A stretch of DNA of 64,000 nucleotides from Owenweeksia hongkongensis DSM 17368 (lineage in GTDB: Bacteria; Bacteroidota; Bacteroidia; Flavobacteriales; Schleiferiaceae). This document shows, one piece after another, positions 54,622-64,000 of the stretch. The stretch spans positions 3,286,001 through 3,350,000 of the forward strand of contig NC_016599.1 in assembly GCF_000236705.1 (NCBI RefSeq), read 5' to 3'. The position numbers and the translations under genes were made by a program. Within the stretch, counting starts at the first letter, position 1; each line of letters begins with the position of its first letter. The notes beneath the pieces are model-generated. The model did no database searches, had not been told where the DNA came from, and saw nothing but the letters and a program-made list of their open reading frames with translations.

Positions 54622-55527
54622 TTACACAGCCACTACCGCTTTAATCGCTGGATATGGATCGTAATTCACCAATTCAAAATCTTCAATCTTAAAGTCAAAA
54701 ATGCTTTTCACTTCGGGGTTGATTTTCATTTCAGGAAGTGCGCGTGGCTCACGACTGAGCTGTTCTTTTGTTTGCTCCATATGGTTAGAGTACAAATGCG
54801 CATCCCCAAAAGTGTGCACAAAGTCACCATACTCAAGGTCGCAAACCTGCGCTACCATCATGGTAAGCAAAGCGTATGAGGCAATATTAAAAGGCACACC
54901 CAAAAAGATGTCAGCGCTGCGCTGATACAACTGGCAGCTCAATTTTCCTTCGGCTACATAAAACTGAAAAAGGGTGTGGCACGGTGGTAACCCTGACTTT
55001 GCCATTACCGGAACGTCTTTAGGATTCCAGGCAGAAACTAAAAGCCTACGTGAGTTTGGGTTGTTTTTGATGTCTTCTATCAACTGAGAAATCTGGTCCA
55101 CGCCTTCAAAGTTTCTCCATTGGCTGCCGTAAACCGGGCCAAGCTCGCCCCATTTTTTTGCAAAATCATCATCAGCTTTTACCTCTTCCACAAACTCCTT
55201 CATCTTGGCTTTCCACTCTGCGGAGTATTTGGGGTATTTTTCTTCCAGATTGTTTTGACGCAAGTAGCTTTGAAAAGGCCAGTCATTCCAAATATTTACT
55301 CCATTTTGAACCAAATACAGAATATTGGTTTCACCTTGCAAAAACCACAAAAGCTCATGAATAATAGACTTTAGGTGCACCTTTTTGGTAGTAACCAAAG
55401 GAAAGCCATCCTGAAGGTTGAAACGCATCTGATGACCAAAAACGGATTGGGTTCCTGTCCCTGTACGATCGCCTTTAAAAACGCCTTCGTCCAACACTCT
55501 CTGCATCAATTCGTGGTACTGCTTCAT
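54622..55527 (-). CDS. thyA: Thymidylate synthase
   Basis: 301 residues, the longer form with an insertion around residues 90-127, as in L. casei enzyme. It methylates dUMP to dTMP using methylene-THF. Motifs: [13 protein letters not shown] (phosphate site), [14 protein letters not shown], the catalytic [12 protein letters not shown] (C183), [20 protein letters not shown] and [13 protein letters not shown]. The ending [17 protein letters not shown] fits the family. Same strand as folA. Cytoplasmic. Confidence 0.97.
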   Translation of the reverse strand: MKQYHELMQRVLDEGVFKGDRTGTGTQSVFGHQMRFNLQDGFPLVTTKKVHLKSIIHELLWFLQGETNILYLVQNGVNIWNDWPFQSYLRQNNLEEKYPKYSAEWKAKMKEFVEEVKADDDFAKKWGELGPVYGSQWRNFEGVDQISQLIEDIKNNPNSRRLLVSAWNPKDVPVMAKSGLPPCHTLFQFYVAEGKLSCQLYQRSADIFLGVPFNIASYALLTMMVAQVCDLEYGDFVHTFGDAHLYSNHMEQTKEQLSREPRALPEMKINPEVKSIFDFKIEDFELVNYDPYPAIKAVVAV

Positions 55528-55641
55528 GGTAATTTTGCTTTGGTGGTAAAGATAATTTAAGCCTTCAAAAGATTGAAAGTTTCCGTTAGAAGCTTATCAA
55601 AAAACGATTAACAATTTCAGGTAAAATGAAAGCGCTACTTG

Positions 55642-55649
55642 TACCTTTG
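55642..55649 (+). promoter_or_regulatory. -7 box TACCTTTG
   Basis: Matches TAnnTTTG and lies 20 bp before the ATG at 55669. Confidence 0.55.
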
Positions 55650-55668
55650 GCACTTCAAAATTGAGAAG

Positions 55669-56070
55669 ATGAAAAAGAAAGGACAGCTGATTGCGGGGCT
55701 AGTAGTGTTATTTCCATTGGTTTTTTTCCTTACCATGGCAATGGGGAGTAATAATATGGCGATTACCGAAGACATGCTAGTCATCGAGGGGGCAGGAGGT
55801 TTGGATATTCCTTTGAATGAAATCTCAAAAACTGAGCTTATCGACTCACTCCCCGAAATGACCAATGCCGGAAGTTTTTCTTTGGGTTTGGTTAAAAAAG
55901 GGAACTTTCAGCGGGTGAATGATGCGGAAATAGTGCGTGTGATAAAAAATAATAGCACCACCTGGATTCATCTTTTTACAGATAGACAAGAGGTGTATTT
56001 TAATTTGTCAGCCGATAAGGATACCGAGAAGTTTTACAAAGAGCTTGAAACTGCTTTGATCAAAGAATGA
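55669..56070 (+). CDS. Small membrane-anchored hypothetical protein (bacterial PH-like)
   Basis: 133 residues from the ATG at 55669, placed directly after a promoter box. N-terminal membrane helix (KKKGQLIAGLVVLFPLVFFLTMAM), then a short beta domain: ITEDMLVIEGAGGLDIPLNEISKTELIDSLP and TTWIHLFTDRQEVYFNLSADKDTEKFYKELETAL. The strand pattern and final helix resemble a bacterial PH domain; this is inferred. No partner known. It stands between thyA and the bifunctional nuclease gene, divergent from thyA. Confidence 0.65.
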   Translation: MKKKGQLIAGLVVLFPLVFFLTMAMGSNNMAITEDMLVIEGAGGLDIPLNEISKTELIDSLPEMTNAGSFSLGLVKKGNFQRVNDAEIVRVIKNNSTTWIHLFTDRQEVYFNLSADKDTEKFYKELETALIKE

Positions 56071-56218
56071 TTCAGCCCCACTGGGGTTGCTGATTGGTTG
56101 AGGTAATAATCTATTGACATGGAAAGCCTTGGGCTTTCTTTATCCTGGTAGAACGAGATGTTTTAATTCAGCAGGAATAAAGTCTGAAATCTACAATCTA
56201 GCATCTGAAGCCTGGATA

Positions 56219-56848
56219 TTAATTCGCACTCCTGCGATCTATCTCATCACGGATTCGTGCTGCCAACTCATAATCTTCATTGTTCACAGCTTCGTCCATC
56301 ATTTTGTGGAGCTGGTCCGAATTTTTGGATTTTAAATCAGAAGTGCTTTTTGGAGCAGGTGTGGTTTCAGCCGCTGCCTCTTCTGTTTGTATTGTAGATT
56401 TTGGTGCACTTGGAGCCTTGCCTGTCCCTTGGCCTTCTTTTAGAATAATTCCAGCTTTGTCCAATATATCTTTATAAGTGAAAACGGGGCAATCAAAACG
56501 TATGGCGAGAGCCACAGCGTCCGAGGTGCGGGCATCCAGCACTTGCTCTTGTCCATTATTTTCACAAACCAGGATGGAGAAAAATACTCCATCCTGCAAT
56601 TTGTGAATTATAACTTCCTTGAGTTTTATTTGGAAAACGTCTGCAAAATTTTTGAAAAGGTCATGCGTCAGTGGACGTGGAGGGTTTACTCCTTTCTCGA
56701 GCGCAATTGCTATAGATTGTGCTTCAAAACCACCAATAATGATTGGTAAGCGTCTTTCACCATTTTCTTCGCCAAGTACCAGAGCATAAGCCCCAGACTG
56801 GGTTTGACTGTACGACAGACCTTTGATGTGCAAACGAACTCTATCCAT
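56219..56848 (-). CDS. Bifunctional nuclease family protein (DUF151) with C-terminal UVR domain
   Basis: 209 residues. DUF151 nuclease-like domain (about 1-140) with LVLGEENGERRLPIIIGGFEAQSIA and LDARTSDAVALAIRFDCPVF, then a linker rich in Ala/Pro/Thr and a UVR-motif helix (DQLHKMMDEAVNNEDYELAARIRDEI) at the C-terminus, as in UvrB/UvrC-interacting proteins. The stop codon of etfA overlaps the ATG by one base (TAATG), so translation is likely coupled. Role unclear. Confidence 0.9.
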   Translation of the reverse strand: MDRVRLHIKGLSYSQTQSGAYALVLGEENGERRLPIIIGGFEAQSIAIALEKGVNPPRPLTHDLFKNFADVFQIKLKEVIIHKLQDGVFFSILVCENNGQEQVLDARTSDAVALAIRFDCPVFTYKDILDKAGIILKEGQGTGKAPSAPKSTIQTEEAAAETTPAPKSTSDLKSKNSDQLHKMMDEAVNNEDYELAARIRDEIDRRSAN

Positions 56849-57816
56849 TAATTCTCGGCCTTAAATTTTTTGATGGCCTCGGTAAGTTTTGGAACCACAT
56901 CAAAAGCATCGCCTACAATACCGTAGTCCGCAGCTTTAAAGAATGGTGCCTCTGCATCATTATTAATAGCAACAATAGTTTTAGAGTTGCTCACACCTGC
57001 AAGGTGCTGAATGGCGCCAGAAATACCGATAGCTATATAAAGGTCGGGATTTATTGCGATACCAGTTTGACCTACGTGCTCGGTGTGTGGTCTCCAGCCC
57101 ATATCACTTACTGGCTTAGAACAAGCGGTACCTGCGTCAAGTACTTCGGCAAGTTCTTCAATCATTCCCCAGTTTTCAGGACCTTTCATACCGCGGCCTC
57201 CAGATACTACTCTTTCAGCTTCTGGTAATGGAATTTTACCTTTTACGCGATCTACATCGGTAACGTTGCTCTGTGGAACATCACCAACAGATACGCTTCC
57301 TTCGCTCATTTCTGCGCTTCCTTCACCTTCGGTTACACCTACTGAGTTAGGGATAAAAACTACAATGCGATTAGCTACATCGGTGCTATAGCTTACCAAC
57401 CCTTTACTGCTAAATACACTTCTTTTTACCGTAAGGGGAGAAGTAGAACTTGGCATGTCGATTACGTTGGTAATCAAACCAGCTTCAGTTTGAATAGCTA
57501 GTACTGGTGCAACAGCTTTACCGTTAAAGGTTCCGCTGATAATATAGGTGTCACCACCATTTTGGCTGGCTACGTCTTTTAGTGCAGCAGCTACCTTGTA
57601 GTTATTAAATTCTGTAAAGTCACCACCCTTAAGGTTGATCACTTTGCTAAGGCCATATTTTCCGATTACAGAAGCGTCATCGCTAATATCACCAAAGGTT
57701 ACACCGATGGCTTCAGTGCCCATCATCTCTGCAGTTTTTGCAGCATACTGAGCAGCTTCAAAGGTGTTTTTCTTAAACTTTCCTTCCCAATTTTCGAGAT
57801 ATACTATTACTGACAT
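56848..57816 (-). CDS. etfA: Electron transfer flavoprotein subunit alpha
   Basis: 322 residues. N-terminal ETF domain shared with the beta subunit (MSVIVYLENWEGKFKKNTFEA), then the FAD-binding C-terminal part: RVVSGGRGMKGPENWGMIEELA, DMGWRPHTEHVGQTGIAINPDLYIA and ISGAIQHLAGVSNSKTIVAINND. With EtfB it accepts electrons from acyl-CoA and other dehydrogenases and passes them to the quinone pool. Starts 22 bp after etfB, same strand. Confidence 0.95.
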   Translation of the reverse strand: MSVIVYLENWEGKFKKNTFEAAQYAAKTAEMMGTEAIGVTFGDISDDASVIGKYGLSKVINLKGGDFTEFNNYKVAAALKDVASQNGGDTYIISGTFNGKAVAPVLAIQTEAGLITNVIDMPSSTSPLTVKRSVFSSKGLVSYSTDVANRIVVFIPNSVGVTEGEGSAEMSEGSVSVGDVPQSNVTDVDRVKGKIPLPEAERVVSGGRGMKGPENWGMIEELAEVLDAGTACSKPVSDMGWRPHTEHVGQTGIAINPDLYIAIGISGAIQHLAGVSNSKTIVAINNDAEAPFFKAADYGIVGDAFDVVPKLTEAIKKFKAEN

Positions 57817-57838
57817 GTGTCTTTAAAATTTTTGGTGA

Positions 57839-58585
57839 TTATATAACCTTCGCTTCGTTGTGCAACAGGCTTACTAATTCTTCAACGTTATCGGCATCAA
57901 TCATTTTTACCGCGCTTTTTGGAGCTGGCTTTTCAAATGATCCTACGCTTGTTTTGTGGTCAGCATCTACTGCTGGACGCACTGCCAATGGCTTAGTACG
58001 TGCGCTCATAATACCACGCATGTTTGGAATTTTAAGGTCTTTCTCCTCAACCAAACCTTTTTGTCCGCCAACTACTAATGGCAGGCTAGCGCTAATTTTT
58101 TCTTTACCACCATCAATCTCGCGGATAAGAGAAGCTTTCTCGCCTTCTACCTCAAGACCCATGCAGGCGTTGATAAATGGAATATTCAACATTGCGGCAA
58201 GCATACCGGGCACCTGGCCACCATTGTAATCGATAGATTCTCTACCGGCAATGATCAAGTCATAATTATTTTCTTTGGCTACAGCTGCAATTTGCTGCGC
58301 TACAAAATATCCGTCAGTTGGATCTGCATCAATGCGGATTGCATCATTGGCGCCAATGGCCAAAGCTTTACGCAAAGTAGGCTCGGTTTCGGCTCTTCCT
58401 ACATTTAGCACGGTTACCGTAGCACCTTGCTTTTCTTGCAACCAGATGGCTCTGGTTAAACCAAACTCATCGTACGGATTGATTACAAATTGTACTCCCG
58501 CTTTGTCAAACTCCTTATTGTCGCTTGTGAAATTGATTTTGGAAGTAGTATCTGGTACGTGACTAATACAAACTAATACCTTCAT
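57839..58585 (-). CDS. etfB: Electron transfer flavoprotein subunit beta
   Basis: 248 residues. MKVLVCISHVPDTTSKI, NPYDEFGLTRAIWLQEKQGATVTVLNVG, LIIAGRESIDYNGGQVPGMLA and the conserved ADNVEELVSLL tail are standard EtfB. It heads the operon etfB-etfA-nuclease. Divergent from pdhB, with 155 bp between them. Cytoplasmic, binds AMP structurally. Confidence 0.95.
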   Translation of the reverse strand: MKVLVCISHVPDTTSKINFTSDNKEFDKAGVQFVINPYDEFGLTRAIWLQEKQGATVTVLNVGRAETEPTLRKALAIGANDAIRIDADPTDGYFVAQQIAAVAKENNYDLIIAGRESIDYNGGQVPGMLAAMLNIPFINACMGLEVEGEKASLIREIDGGKEKISASLPLVVGGQKGLVEEKDLKIPNMRGIMSARTKPLAVRPAVDADHKTSVGSFEKPAPKSAVKMIDADNVEELVSLLHNEAKVI

Positions 58586-58740
58586 ATGATAGACATGAAA
58601 TTGATTATAAATAAGAGGATGGCGAAAATAGCTAAAATGCCGCAGTGAAAAAAGCTACACGCTATTATATAAGGTTTACAATTATAGGGCGGGGTATGTT
58701 TATAAATTTCTAATTTAGCGACCGATTTTTAAAACGAGAG

Positions 58741-59724
58741 ATGAGCAGAATAATTCAGTTTCGTGAAGCCGTGGCAGAAGCCATGAGCGAAGAGATGCGC
58801 AGAGACGAGAACGTATACTTGATGGGCGAAGAGGTAGCCGAATACAACGGTGCCTACAAAGCTTCAAAAGGTATGCTTGACGAATTTGGTCCTAAAAGAG
58901 TAATAGACACCCCAATTGCAGAGCTTGGTTTTGCAGGTATAAGCGTGGGTGCGGCTATGAATGGCCTTCGTCCCATAGTAGAATTTATGACCTTCAACTT
59001 TTCGTTGGTGGCTATTGATCAAATAATAAACAACGCTGCCAAAATGTACCAGATGTCTGGTGGGCAGCTTAATGTGCCAATCGTATTCCGTGGGCCTACG
59101 GCTTCTGCTGGTCAGCTAGGAGCTACACACTCACAAGCTTTGGAGAGCTGGTATGCCAACACTCCAGGTCTTAAGGTTGTGGTGCCTTCCAATCCTTATG
59201 ATATGAAGGGGCTTTTGAAATCCGCTATCCGTGATAATGATCCGGTATTGGTGATGGAGAGCGAGCAGATGTATGGCGACAAAGGCGAAGTACCTGAAGA
59301 AGAATACTTGGTAGAAATTGGTAAAGCCAATGTGGTGCGCGAAGGAAAAGATGTAACCATCGTTTCTTTTGGTAAGATTTTGAAGGAAGTTTACAAAGCT
59401 GCTGATAAATTAGCCGAAGATGGTGTAGAAGCAGAAGTTATTGATCTTCGTTCTGTACGTCCTATTGACTACGCTACCGTGTTGGAATCTGTAAAGAAAA
59501 CCAACCGTATGGTGTTTGTAGAAGAGGCCTGGCCTCTGGGTTCTATCGCTACAGAAGTAACTTATGTAGTGCAGCGTGAAGCTTTTGATTACCTAGATGC
59601 CCCAGTACGTAGAATTACCACTGCTGACACCCCAATGGCTTATGCACCTACTTTGGTAGAAGCATTTTTGCCACAGGTAGACCAAATCATAGAAGCCGTA
59701 AATGGTGTGATGTACAAGAAGTAG
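58741..59724 (+). CDS. pdhB: Pyruvate dehydrogenase E1 component subunit beta
   Basis: 327 residues. RIIQFREAVAEAMSEEMRRDENVYLMGEEVAEYNGAYK, GPKRVIDTPIAELGFAGISVGAAMNGLRPIVEFMTFNF and FRGPTASAGQLGATHSQALESWYANTPGLKVV are typical of the E1 beta (transketolase-like) subunit. The C-terminal domain holds IDLRSVRPID. It works with E1 alpha to decarboxylate pyruvate on ThDP; the alpha subunit is not in this window. Confidence 0.95.
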   Translation: MSRIIQFREAVAEAMSEEMRRDENVYLMGEEVAEYNGAYKASKGMLDEFGPKRVIDTPIAELGFAGISVGAAMNGLRPIVEFMTFNFSLVAIDQIINNAAKMYQMSGGQLNVPIVFRGPTASAGQLGATHSQALESWYANTPGLKVVVPSNPYDMKGLLKSAIRDNDPVLVMESEQMYGDKGEVPEEEYLVEIGKANVVREGKDVTIVSFGKILKEVYKAADKLAEDGVEAEVIDLRSVRPIDYATVLESVKKTNRMVFVEEAWPLGSIATEVTYVVQREAFDYLDAPVRRITTADTPMAYAPTLVEAFLPQVDQIIEAVNGVMYKK

Positions 59725-59747
59725 AAATACTTTTTTATAAATATTGA

Positions 59748-59783
59748 AAAGCCCTCTTGGTTTAAACTGAGAGGGCTTTTTGT
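59748..59783 (+). terminator. Terminator of pdhB
   Basis: AAAAGCCCTCT, loop region TGGTTTAAACTG, AGAGGGCTTTTT: perfect stem with U-tract, 24 bp after the stop. Confidence 0.9.
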
Positions 59784-60025
59784 TTTTTGCAAAACATGGA
59801 CGTTTCCAGCTATTTAGACACACACACAAAATCCGTTTATGCAGGTAAGTTATTTGCACAATGATGTGAAGGTTTAGGGGATTAATATCACCACCTTTGG
59901 ACAAGACATAGATCTGCCTACATCTAAAGGATCATCAAGAAATTTTAATCTAGGTAGGCACATGGTAGTCCGATTATGTCACCTTCCATGTATTATGGGA
60001 GCTAATCTTACATTAAACAGTTATT

Positions 60026-60199
60026 ATGGAAAATAGATACAGAGAGGGAGAGGTGGTTCACTCAAAAGCGAACCCAGAGCAGAAACTGATTGTAAGACGC
60101 TACGTTGATAGAATATACTATTGTAAAATTCAGGACGATTTGGATCACAAGGATGTAGTTTATTTTGAGCGAGAACTGGAAACTGATACGATAGCTTAA
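60026..60199 (+). CDS. Small conserved-looking hypothetical protein (57 residues)
   Basis: An ATG at 60026 opens a 57-codon frame ending in TAA at 60197-60199. The protein is highly charged, with no hydrophobic segment; the central part VRRYVDRIYYCKIQDD and the end DVVYFERELETD are ordered and look like a compact beta fold. I recall similar short proteins in Bacteroidota genomes with VRRYVDRIYYC and YFEREL, without known function. The gene is flanked by noncoding stretches (59725-60025 and 60200-60365) in which I see nothing else. Confidence 0.7.
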   Translation: MENRYREGEVVHSKANPEQKLIVRRYVDRIYYCKIQDDLDHKDVVYFERELETDTIA

Positions 60200-60365
60200 A
60201 TCTAATTCATTGAGTTTTTTGAAGTGTGGTTCAGAAAATTTATGTGCTCTATGATATTTAATTGCTTACTTCTAAACGCTCCCGATTTATAAATCCTGAG
60301 GGCAGAAATTTGTAGGGCTGAATTTCGAGCTAACTACACTACTATCAAATTTTCTTTTACATTTG

Positions 60366-60396
60366 AAAGCCTCCTGAAACTCCGGGAGGCTTTCTA
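60366..60396 (+). terminator. Hairpin ahead of the pyrophosphatase gene
   Basis: AAAGCCTCC, loop TGAAACTCCG, GGAGGCTTT followed by CTAATTC. The T tract is poor, so it is a weak terminator candidate for upstream transcription. Confidence 0.6.
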
Positions 60397-60442
60397 ATTC
60401 ATAACCTAGGGTGATTTTCCCTACCTAAATTAACATACAAAT

Positions 60443-62929
60443 ATGAACGACTGGTTACTTTATCTGATCCCGGCTTTAGGGGTTGTTGGAATCATTGTAA
60501 TGCTTATTAAATCTGCCTGGGTATCTAAGCAAGATGCGGGAGATGCTAATATGAAAGAGTTGGCCGGCTATATTGCCGATGGAGCTATGTCTTTCCTTAA
60601 AGCAGAATGGAAGGTGATGAGCTATTTTGTAATTATTGCCGCTATTCTTTTGGGCTATTCCGGAACTTTGGTAGAGCACTCAAGTCCTGTTATCGCTATA
60701 TCATTTGTTATTGGAGCTGTTCTTTCTGCTTTGGCAGGATATATAGGTATGCGTATCGCTACAAAATCTAACGTAAGAACCACCCAGGCTGCACGTACCA
60801 GTTTGGTACAAGCCCTCAAAGTTTCATTTACCGGAGGTTCGGTAATGGGCCTTGGTGTTGCCGGTCTTGCAGTAATTGGTATGGGGAGTCTGTTCATCGT
60901 ATTCTATAATATGTTTGTGCCTGAAGGAGCATTGATGACGGGTCACGAAATGAAAACAGCCATTGAGGTATTGGCAGGGTTTTCATTAGGAGCTGAGTCT
61001 ATTGCGCTTTTTGCCCGTGTGGGTGGTGGTATTTATACCAAAGCCGCTGACGTGGGTGCCGACCTTGTAGGTAAAGTAGAAGCTGGTATTCCTGAAGATG
61101 ACATTCGTAATCCTGCAACTATTGCTGATAATGTGGGTGATAACGTAGGTGATGTGGCTGGTATGGGCGCTGACCTTTTCGGTTCTTATGTAGCTACTAT
61201 TTTGGCAACAATGGTTTTGGGTCAGGAAATTTCATCAGCTGACAATTTTAATGGAATGGCACCAATCCTTTTACCAATGGTAATTGCAGGGATGGGACTT
61301 ATCTTTTCTGTGATATCCATGTTGTTTGTTCGTATTAGCAATGAAAATAGCTCAGTACAAAATGCGCTAAATATTGGTAACTGGTCATCTATCATCATGG
61401 TGGTGATTGCTTCTTATCCACTTTGTCTTTGGATGCTTCCGGAAAGTCTTTCATTGAGAGGGTATGATTTCTCGAATCTTGATGTTTTCTGGGCTATTCT
61501 GGTAGGTTCCATAGTTGGTGCGTTGATGAGTTGGATTACCGAGTTTTATACCTCTATGGGTAAAAAACCAGTGAATAGTATTATTCAACAATCTTCTACA
61601 GGTCATGCTACCAACATTATCGGTGGTTTAGCCATGGGTATGCAGTCTACTGTAATTCCAATTTTGATTTTGGCTGCCGGTATTATTTCATCTTATTCTT
61701 TTGCAGGATTATACGGAGTGGCAATTGCCGCAGCTGGTATGATGGCTACTACCGCTATGCAGCTGGCTATTGATGCATTTGGCCCAATTGCGGATAATGC
61801 AGGGGGTATTGCTGAGATGAGTGGTTTGCCAGAAGAAGTTCGTGGACGTACAGATAACTTAGATGCTGTAGGAAATACTACCGCTGCTACTGGAAAAGGT
61901 TTTGCCATTGCTTCTGCTGCACTTACGGCCTTGGCACTTTTTGCCGCTTTTGTGGGTATTGCAGGTATCGAAGCAATCGATATTTATAAGGCGCCAGTTT
62001 TGGCAATGTTATTTGTGGGAGGGATGATTCCTTTCATCTTTTCGTCATTGGCAATTTCGGCTGTAGGCCGTGCGGCCATGGCTATGGTGCATGAAGTAAG
62101 ACGTCAGTTTAAGGAGATTCCCGGCATTATGGAATACAAGGCTAAGCCTGAGTACGAAAAATGTGTTGAAATTTCTACCAAAGCATCTATTCGTGAAATG
62201 ATGCTACCTGGTGCCATAGCTTTGATTACGCCAGTTCTTGTTGGTTTTGGTTTTAAAGATGTATTCCCAGAAACTTCTTCAGCAGAAATGCTTGGTGGAT
62301 TGCTTGCCGGAGTTACCGTTAGTGGTGTGCTTATGGGGATTTTCCAGAATAATGCTGGTGGTGCCTGGGATAATGCCAAGAAATCATTTGAGCAGGGGGT
62401 AGAGATTGACGGTAAAATGGAATATAAAGGTTCTGAAGCACACAAAGCTTCTGTAACTGGAGATACTGTGGGTGATCCTTTCAAGGATACTTCCGGTCCT
62501 TCTATGAACATACTTATCAAATTGATGAGTATAGTTTCGTTGGTAATCGCACCTCATTTGAATACAGGAGAGGCTAGTCACAATATGAATGGTCATGCAA
62601 TGTCGGGTGATGTTCAAGGATCTATAATGATAGTTCTTCAAGACGGAAGAGTTGGTTCGGCCACAGTTTCAGAAATTGAATATGCATCATTAGAGGGCGA
62701 TCGTATTTATGAGTTAAAGTTTGAAATGCAAACTCTAGGATCTCCAGATCAAAAGGATATGACTGGTTTTGAGTCAGCTCAGGTTTTTGTTCCAGGTGCG
62801 GCTAGCTATTTGAATGGCTTCATTACGGGTAGCGCTTTGGTGCGAAGTGAAGCTGGTGAAATTCCAGCTATTATTGAAGTAACAGTGACCCATGATAAAG
62901 TGGTGAGTGGTCGAATTCATCTTCGATAA
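60443..62929 (+). CDS. hppA: K+-dependent membrane-bound ion-pumping pyrophosphatase with C-terminal extension
   Basis: 828 residues. About 16 transmembrane helices (1-709). It hydrolyses PPi and pumps H+ or Na+. Seen: [23 protein letters not shown] (substrate and Mg sites), [27 protein letters not shown], and [19 protein letters not shown]. The Ala in GNTTAA is typical of the K+-dependent group. Unusual: about 119 extra residues after the last helix (710-828) form a soluble domain ([20 protein letters not shown] ... SGRIHLR) that the common pumps lack. With 16 helices this tail would be periplasmic. Confidence 0.93.
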   Translation: MNDWLLYLIPALGVVGIIVMLIKSAWVSKQDAGDANMKELAGYIADGAMSFLKAEWKVMSYFVIIAAILLGYSGTLVEHSSPVIAISFVIGAVLSALAGYIGMRIATKSNVRTTQAARTSLVQALKVSFTGGSVMGLGVAGLAVIGMGSLFIVFYNMFVPEGALMTGHEMKTAIEVLAGFSLGAESIALFARVGGGIYTKAADVGADLVGKVEAGIPEDDIRNPATIADNVGDNVGDVAGMGADLFGSYVATILATMVLGQEISSADNFNGMAPILLPMVIAGMGLIFSVISMLFVRISNENSSVQNALNIGNWSSIIMVVIASYPLCLWMLPESLSLRGYDFSNLDVFWAILVGSIVGALMSWITEFYTSMGKKPVNSIIQQSSTGHATNIIGGLAMGMQSTVIPILILAAGIISSYSFAGLYGVAIAAAGMMATTAMQLAIDAFGPIADNAGGIAEMSGLPEEVRGRTDNLDAVGNTTAATGKGFAIASAALTALALFAAFVGIAGIEAIDIYKAPVLAMLFVGGMIPFIFSSLAISAVGRAAMAMVHEVRRQFKEIPGIMEYKAKPEYEKCVEISTKASIREMMLPGAIALITPVLVGFGFKDVFPETSSAEMLGGLLAGVTVSGVLMGIFQNNAGGAWDNAKKSFEQGVEIDGKMEYKGSEAHKASVTGDTVGDPFKDTSGPSMNILIKLMSIVSLVIAPHLNTGEASHNMNGHAMSGDVQGSIMIVLQDGRVGSATVSEIEYASLEGDRIYELKFEMQTLGSPDQKDMTGFESAQVFVPGAASYLNGFITGSALVRSEAGEIPAIIEVTVTHDKVVSGRIHLR

Positions 62930-62947
62930 AAGAAAAGGATTAACGTT

Positions 62948-62983
62948 ATTAAAAAGACCTTCCATTAAGGAGGGTCTTTGCAT
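62948..62983 (+). terminator. Terminator-like hairpin after hppA
   Basis: AAAAAGACCTTCC, loop ATTA, AGGAGGGTCTTTGC: stem with one mismatch, 19 bp after the stop codon. The U-run is short. Confidence 0.6.
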
Positions 62984-63042
62984 TTTGTAATAAGGCTGCA
63001 GAGAGTATTACACTATCTTTGACAGCTTATTAAGAGAGGAAA

Positions 63043-63831
63043 ATGGGGTATAAAACTTCGATGAAAAACTGGGAAGGCTTGGCGCAAAATGATGCTTTGT
63101 GGTCTATCCTTACCGATAAAAAACTAAGAGGTGAAAAGTGGGATAAGTCTCAATTTTTTAACTCGGGGAAACAAGAGGTAGAAAACATTTTAGCTTACCT
63201 AAAGGAGCAGCAAGTTCAGCCCGTAGACTTTGAATTAGTAATGGACTTTGGCTGTGGTGCTGGTCGTATTTCACGCGCACTTTCTCAGCATTTTAATAAA
63301 GTGGTAGGAGTGGATGCCAGTCCTACTATGATTACCTTGGCAGAAAAAGAAAACGAAGAATTTGCCGATAAGGTTAGTTTTAAGCTTAATCAAGTTGAAG
63401 ATTTAGGGCAATTTCCTGACAACAGCTTTTCAATGACCTTTACTGTAATTACGCTTCAGCACATACCTTCAGCGCAGTCGGTTGGTTTTATTACCGAATT
63501 TATACGATTGATAAAACCAGGAGGATTGGCCGTGTTTCAAATCCCTACTAAAGATGTTAGGAAATTTAGTTTAATGCAGCGCATCCGTACTTTCTTGAGA
63601 ATAAGAGAGCGCCTTGCTTTAATTGGTATTGGAAAAGGTTTTAATATGGATATGCACCCTGTAAGTGAAGGTGCGATAAATCAATTAGTAAAGAAAGCCG
63701 GTGGAGAAATTAAGCTAGCTGTGAATACTAATCAAACTGAGCCAGATTATAATGGTGATGTGAAATTTCTGAAAGACGATGAAGCTGCATCCGGATATCT
63801 AAGCAGGCTTTTTGTAGTCACTAAGAGCTGA
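63043..63831 (+). CDS. Class I SAM-dependent methyltransferase
   Basis: 262 residues. Motif I VMDFGCGAGRIS (67-78), post-I acidic VGVDASPTMI, motif II region NSFSMTFTVITLQHI and IRLIKPGGLAVFQIP identify a Rossmann-fold methyltransferase of the UbiE/MethyltransF_11 type. The substrate is unknown. The ATG at 63043 was taken; another at 63061 is possible. Its 3' end overlaps by about 30 bp the convergent O-antigen-ligase-like gene. Cytoplasmic. Confidence 0.88.
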   Translation: MGYKTSMKNWEGLAQNDALWSILTDKKLRGEKWDKSQFFNSGKQEVENILAYLKEQQVQPVDFELVMDFGCGAGRISRALSQHFNKVVGVDASPTMITLAEKENEEFADKVSFKLNQVEDLGQFPDNSFSMTFTVITLQHIPSAQSVGFITEFIRLIKPGGLAVFQIPTKDVRKFSLMQRIRTFLRIRERLALIGIGKGFNMDMHPVSEGAINQLVKKAGGEIKLAVNTNQTEPDYNGDVKFLKDDEAASGYLSRLFVVTKS

Positions 63832-64000
63832 TGGCCTAAAGGAGTTATTGGCATTTGCGATAAGCATAGCAAAAAAGTAGGCAAAGAAAAGTGTGCCGGC
63901 TTGCCTTTCAAGCATCGATTCTGTAATAAAACTTGTTCCCAGAATGAAGAGCATAGCGTACCCCAAAAACGAATACTTTCCCATTTTTATAAAAGGCCAG
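63799..64000 (-). CDS. O-antigen ligase-like membrane protein, C-terminal end only (truncated by window edge)
   Basis: The frame is open to base 64000 and ends in a TAG at 63799-63801, giving at least 66 C-terminal residues. They contain two hydrophobic helices (FLGYAMLFILGTSFITESMLE and AGTLFFAYFFAMLIANAN). The SFITESMLERQAGTLFFAYFF stretch resembles the conserved end of Wzy/O-antigen ligase (WaaL-type) proteins. Family assignment is tentative because only the tail is seen. The end overlaps the methyltransferase gene. Confidence 0.6.
   Translation of the reverse strand, partial: WPFIKMGKYSFLGYAMLFILGTSFITESMLERQAGTLFFAYFFAMLIANANNSFRPSALSDYKKPA

Noticed and set aside
1-64000. tRNA or rRNA genes
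   Set aside because: I read the gene-free gaps for T-loop and anticodon-arm patterns and saw none; a covariance scan was not possible.

Overview
The window is a bacterial chromosome segment from the phylum Bacteroidota, most likely a marine-type member of the order Flavobacteriales. The evidence is three proteins with type IX secretion (T9SS) C-terminal sorting domains, two SusC-like TonB receptors carrying an N-terminal CarboxypepD_reg domain, a DUF5686 protein, a HYC_CC_PP protein, very few Shine-Dalgarno sequences, and several TAnnTTTG -7 promoter boxes of the Bacteroidota sigma-A type. I saw no rRNA, tRNA or CRISPR array.

Layout. 1-3600 (minus): a GT2 glycosyltransferase, a LEA-type protein and a disulfide oxidoreductase cut by the window edge, then a beta-barrel protein. 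3700-8340 (minus): a 1546-residue T9SS adhesin-like protein with five nearly identical FN3 repeats. 8629-11155: DUF6090-like and DUF3667-like membrane proteins and a Tat-exported intradiol dioxygenase. 11195-12865: a group II intron relic interrupted by an IS110-family element. 13300-21290: a lipoprotein, dGTPase, and a 2028-residue paralogue of the first adhesin. 21350-28610: pyruvate carboxylase, a lipoprotein, a sulfur-related set (MBL/double-rhodanese protein, cysteine-dioxygenase-like cupin, single rhodanese) and another lipoprotein. 28730-39650: a haem-type TonB receptor, a DUF4240-like protein, a small T9SS protein, DoxX, a 7-bp tandem repeat, a DUF5686 receptor-like protein, a nucleoid-associated protein, an M15 peptidase and a CDF exporter. 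39749-42420: an AT-rich glycosyltransferase-like gene and a decayed IS1380-type transposase. 42418-46574: a metal-handling locus (DUF3703, TonB receptor, HMA protein, HYC_CC_PP protein, HMA-AraC regulator). 46683-64000: housekeeping genes (tig-clpP-clpX, folA, thyA, etfBA plus bifunctional nuclease, pdhB, a membrane pyrophosphatase, a methyltransferase) and the end of an O-antigen-ligase-like gene.

The most interesting object is the IS110 element. Its 240-nt leader can be read as a bridge RNA. One stem-loop carries both halves of a guide to the sequence the element is inserted in. A second carries both halves of a guide to the element's own joined ends. The rebuilt target is the 3' strand of a group II intron domain VI, including the bulged branch-point adenosine and the intron 3' end. 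This looks like one mobile element programmed to enter another at a conserved RNA structure.
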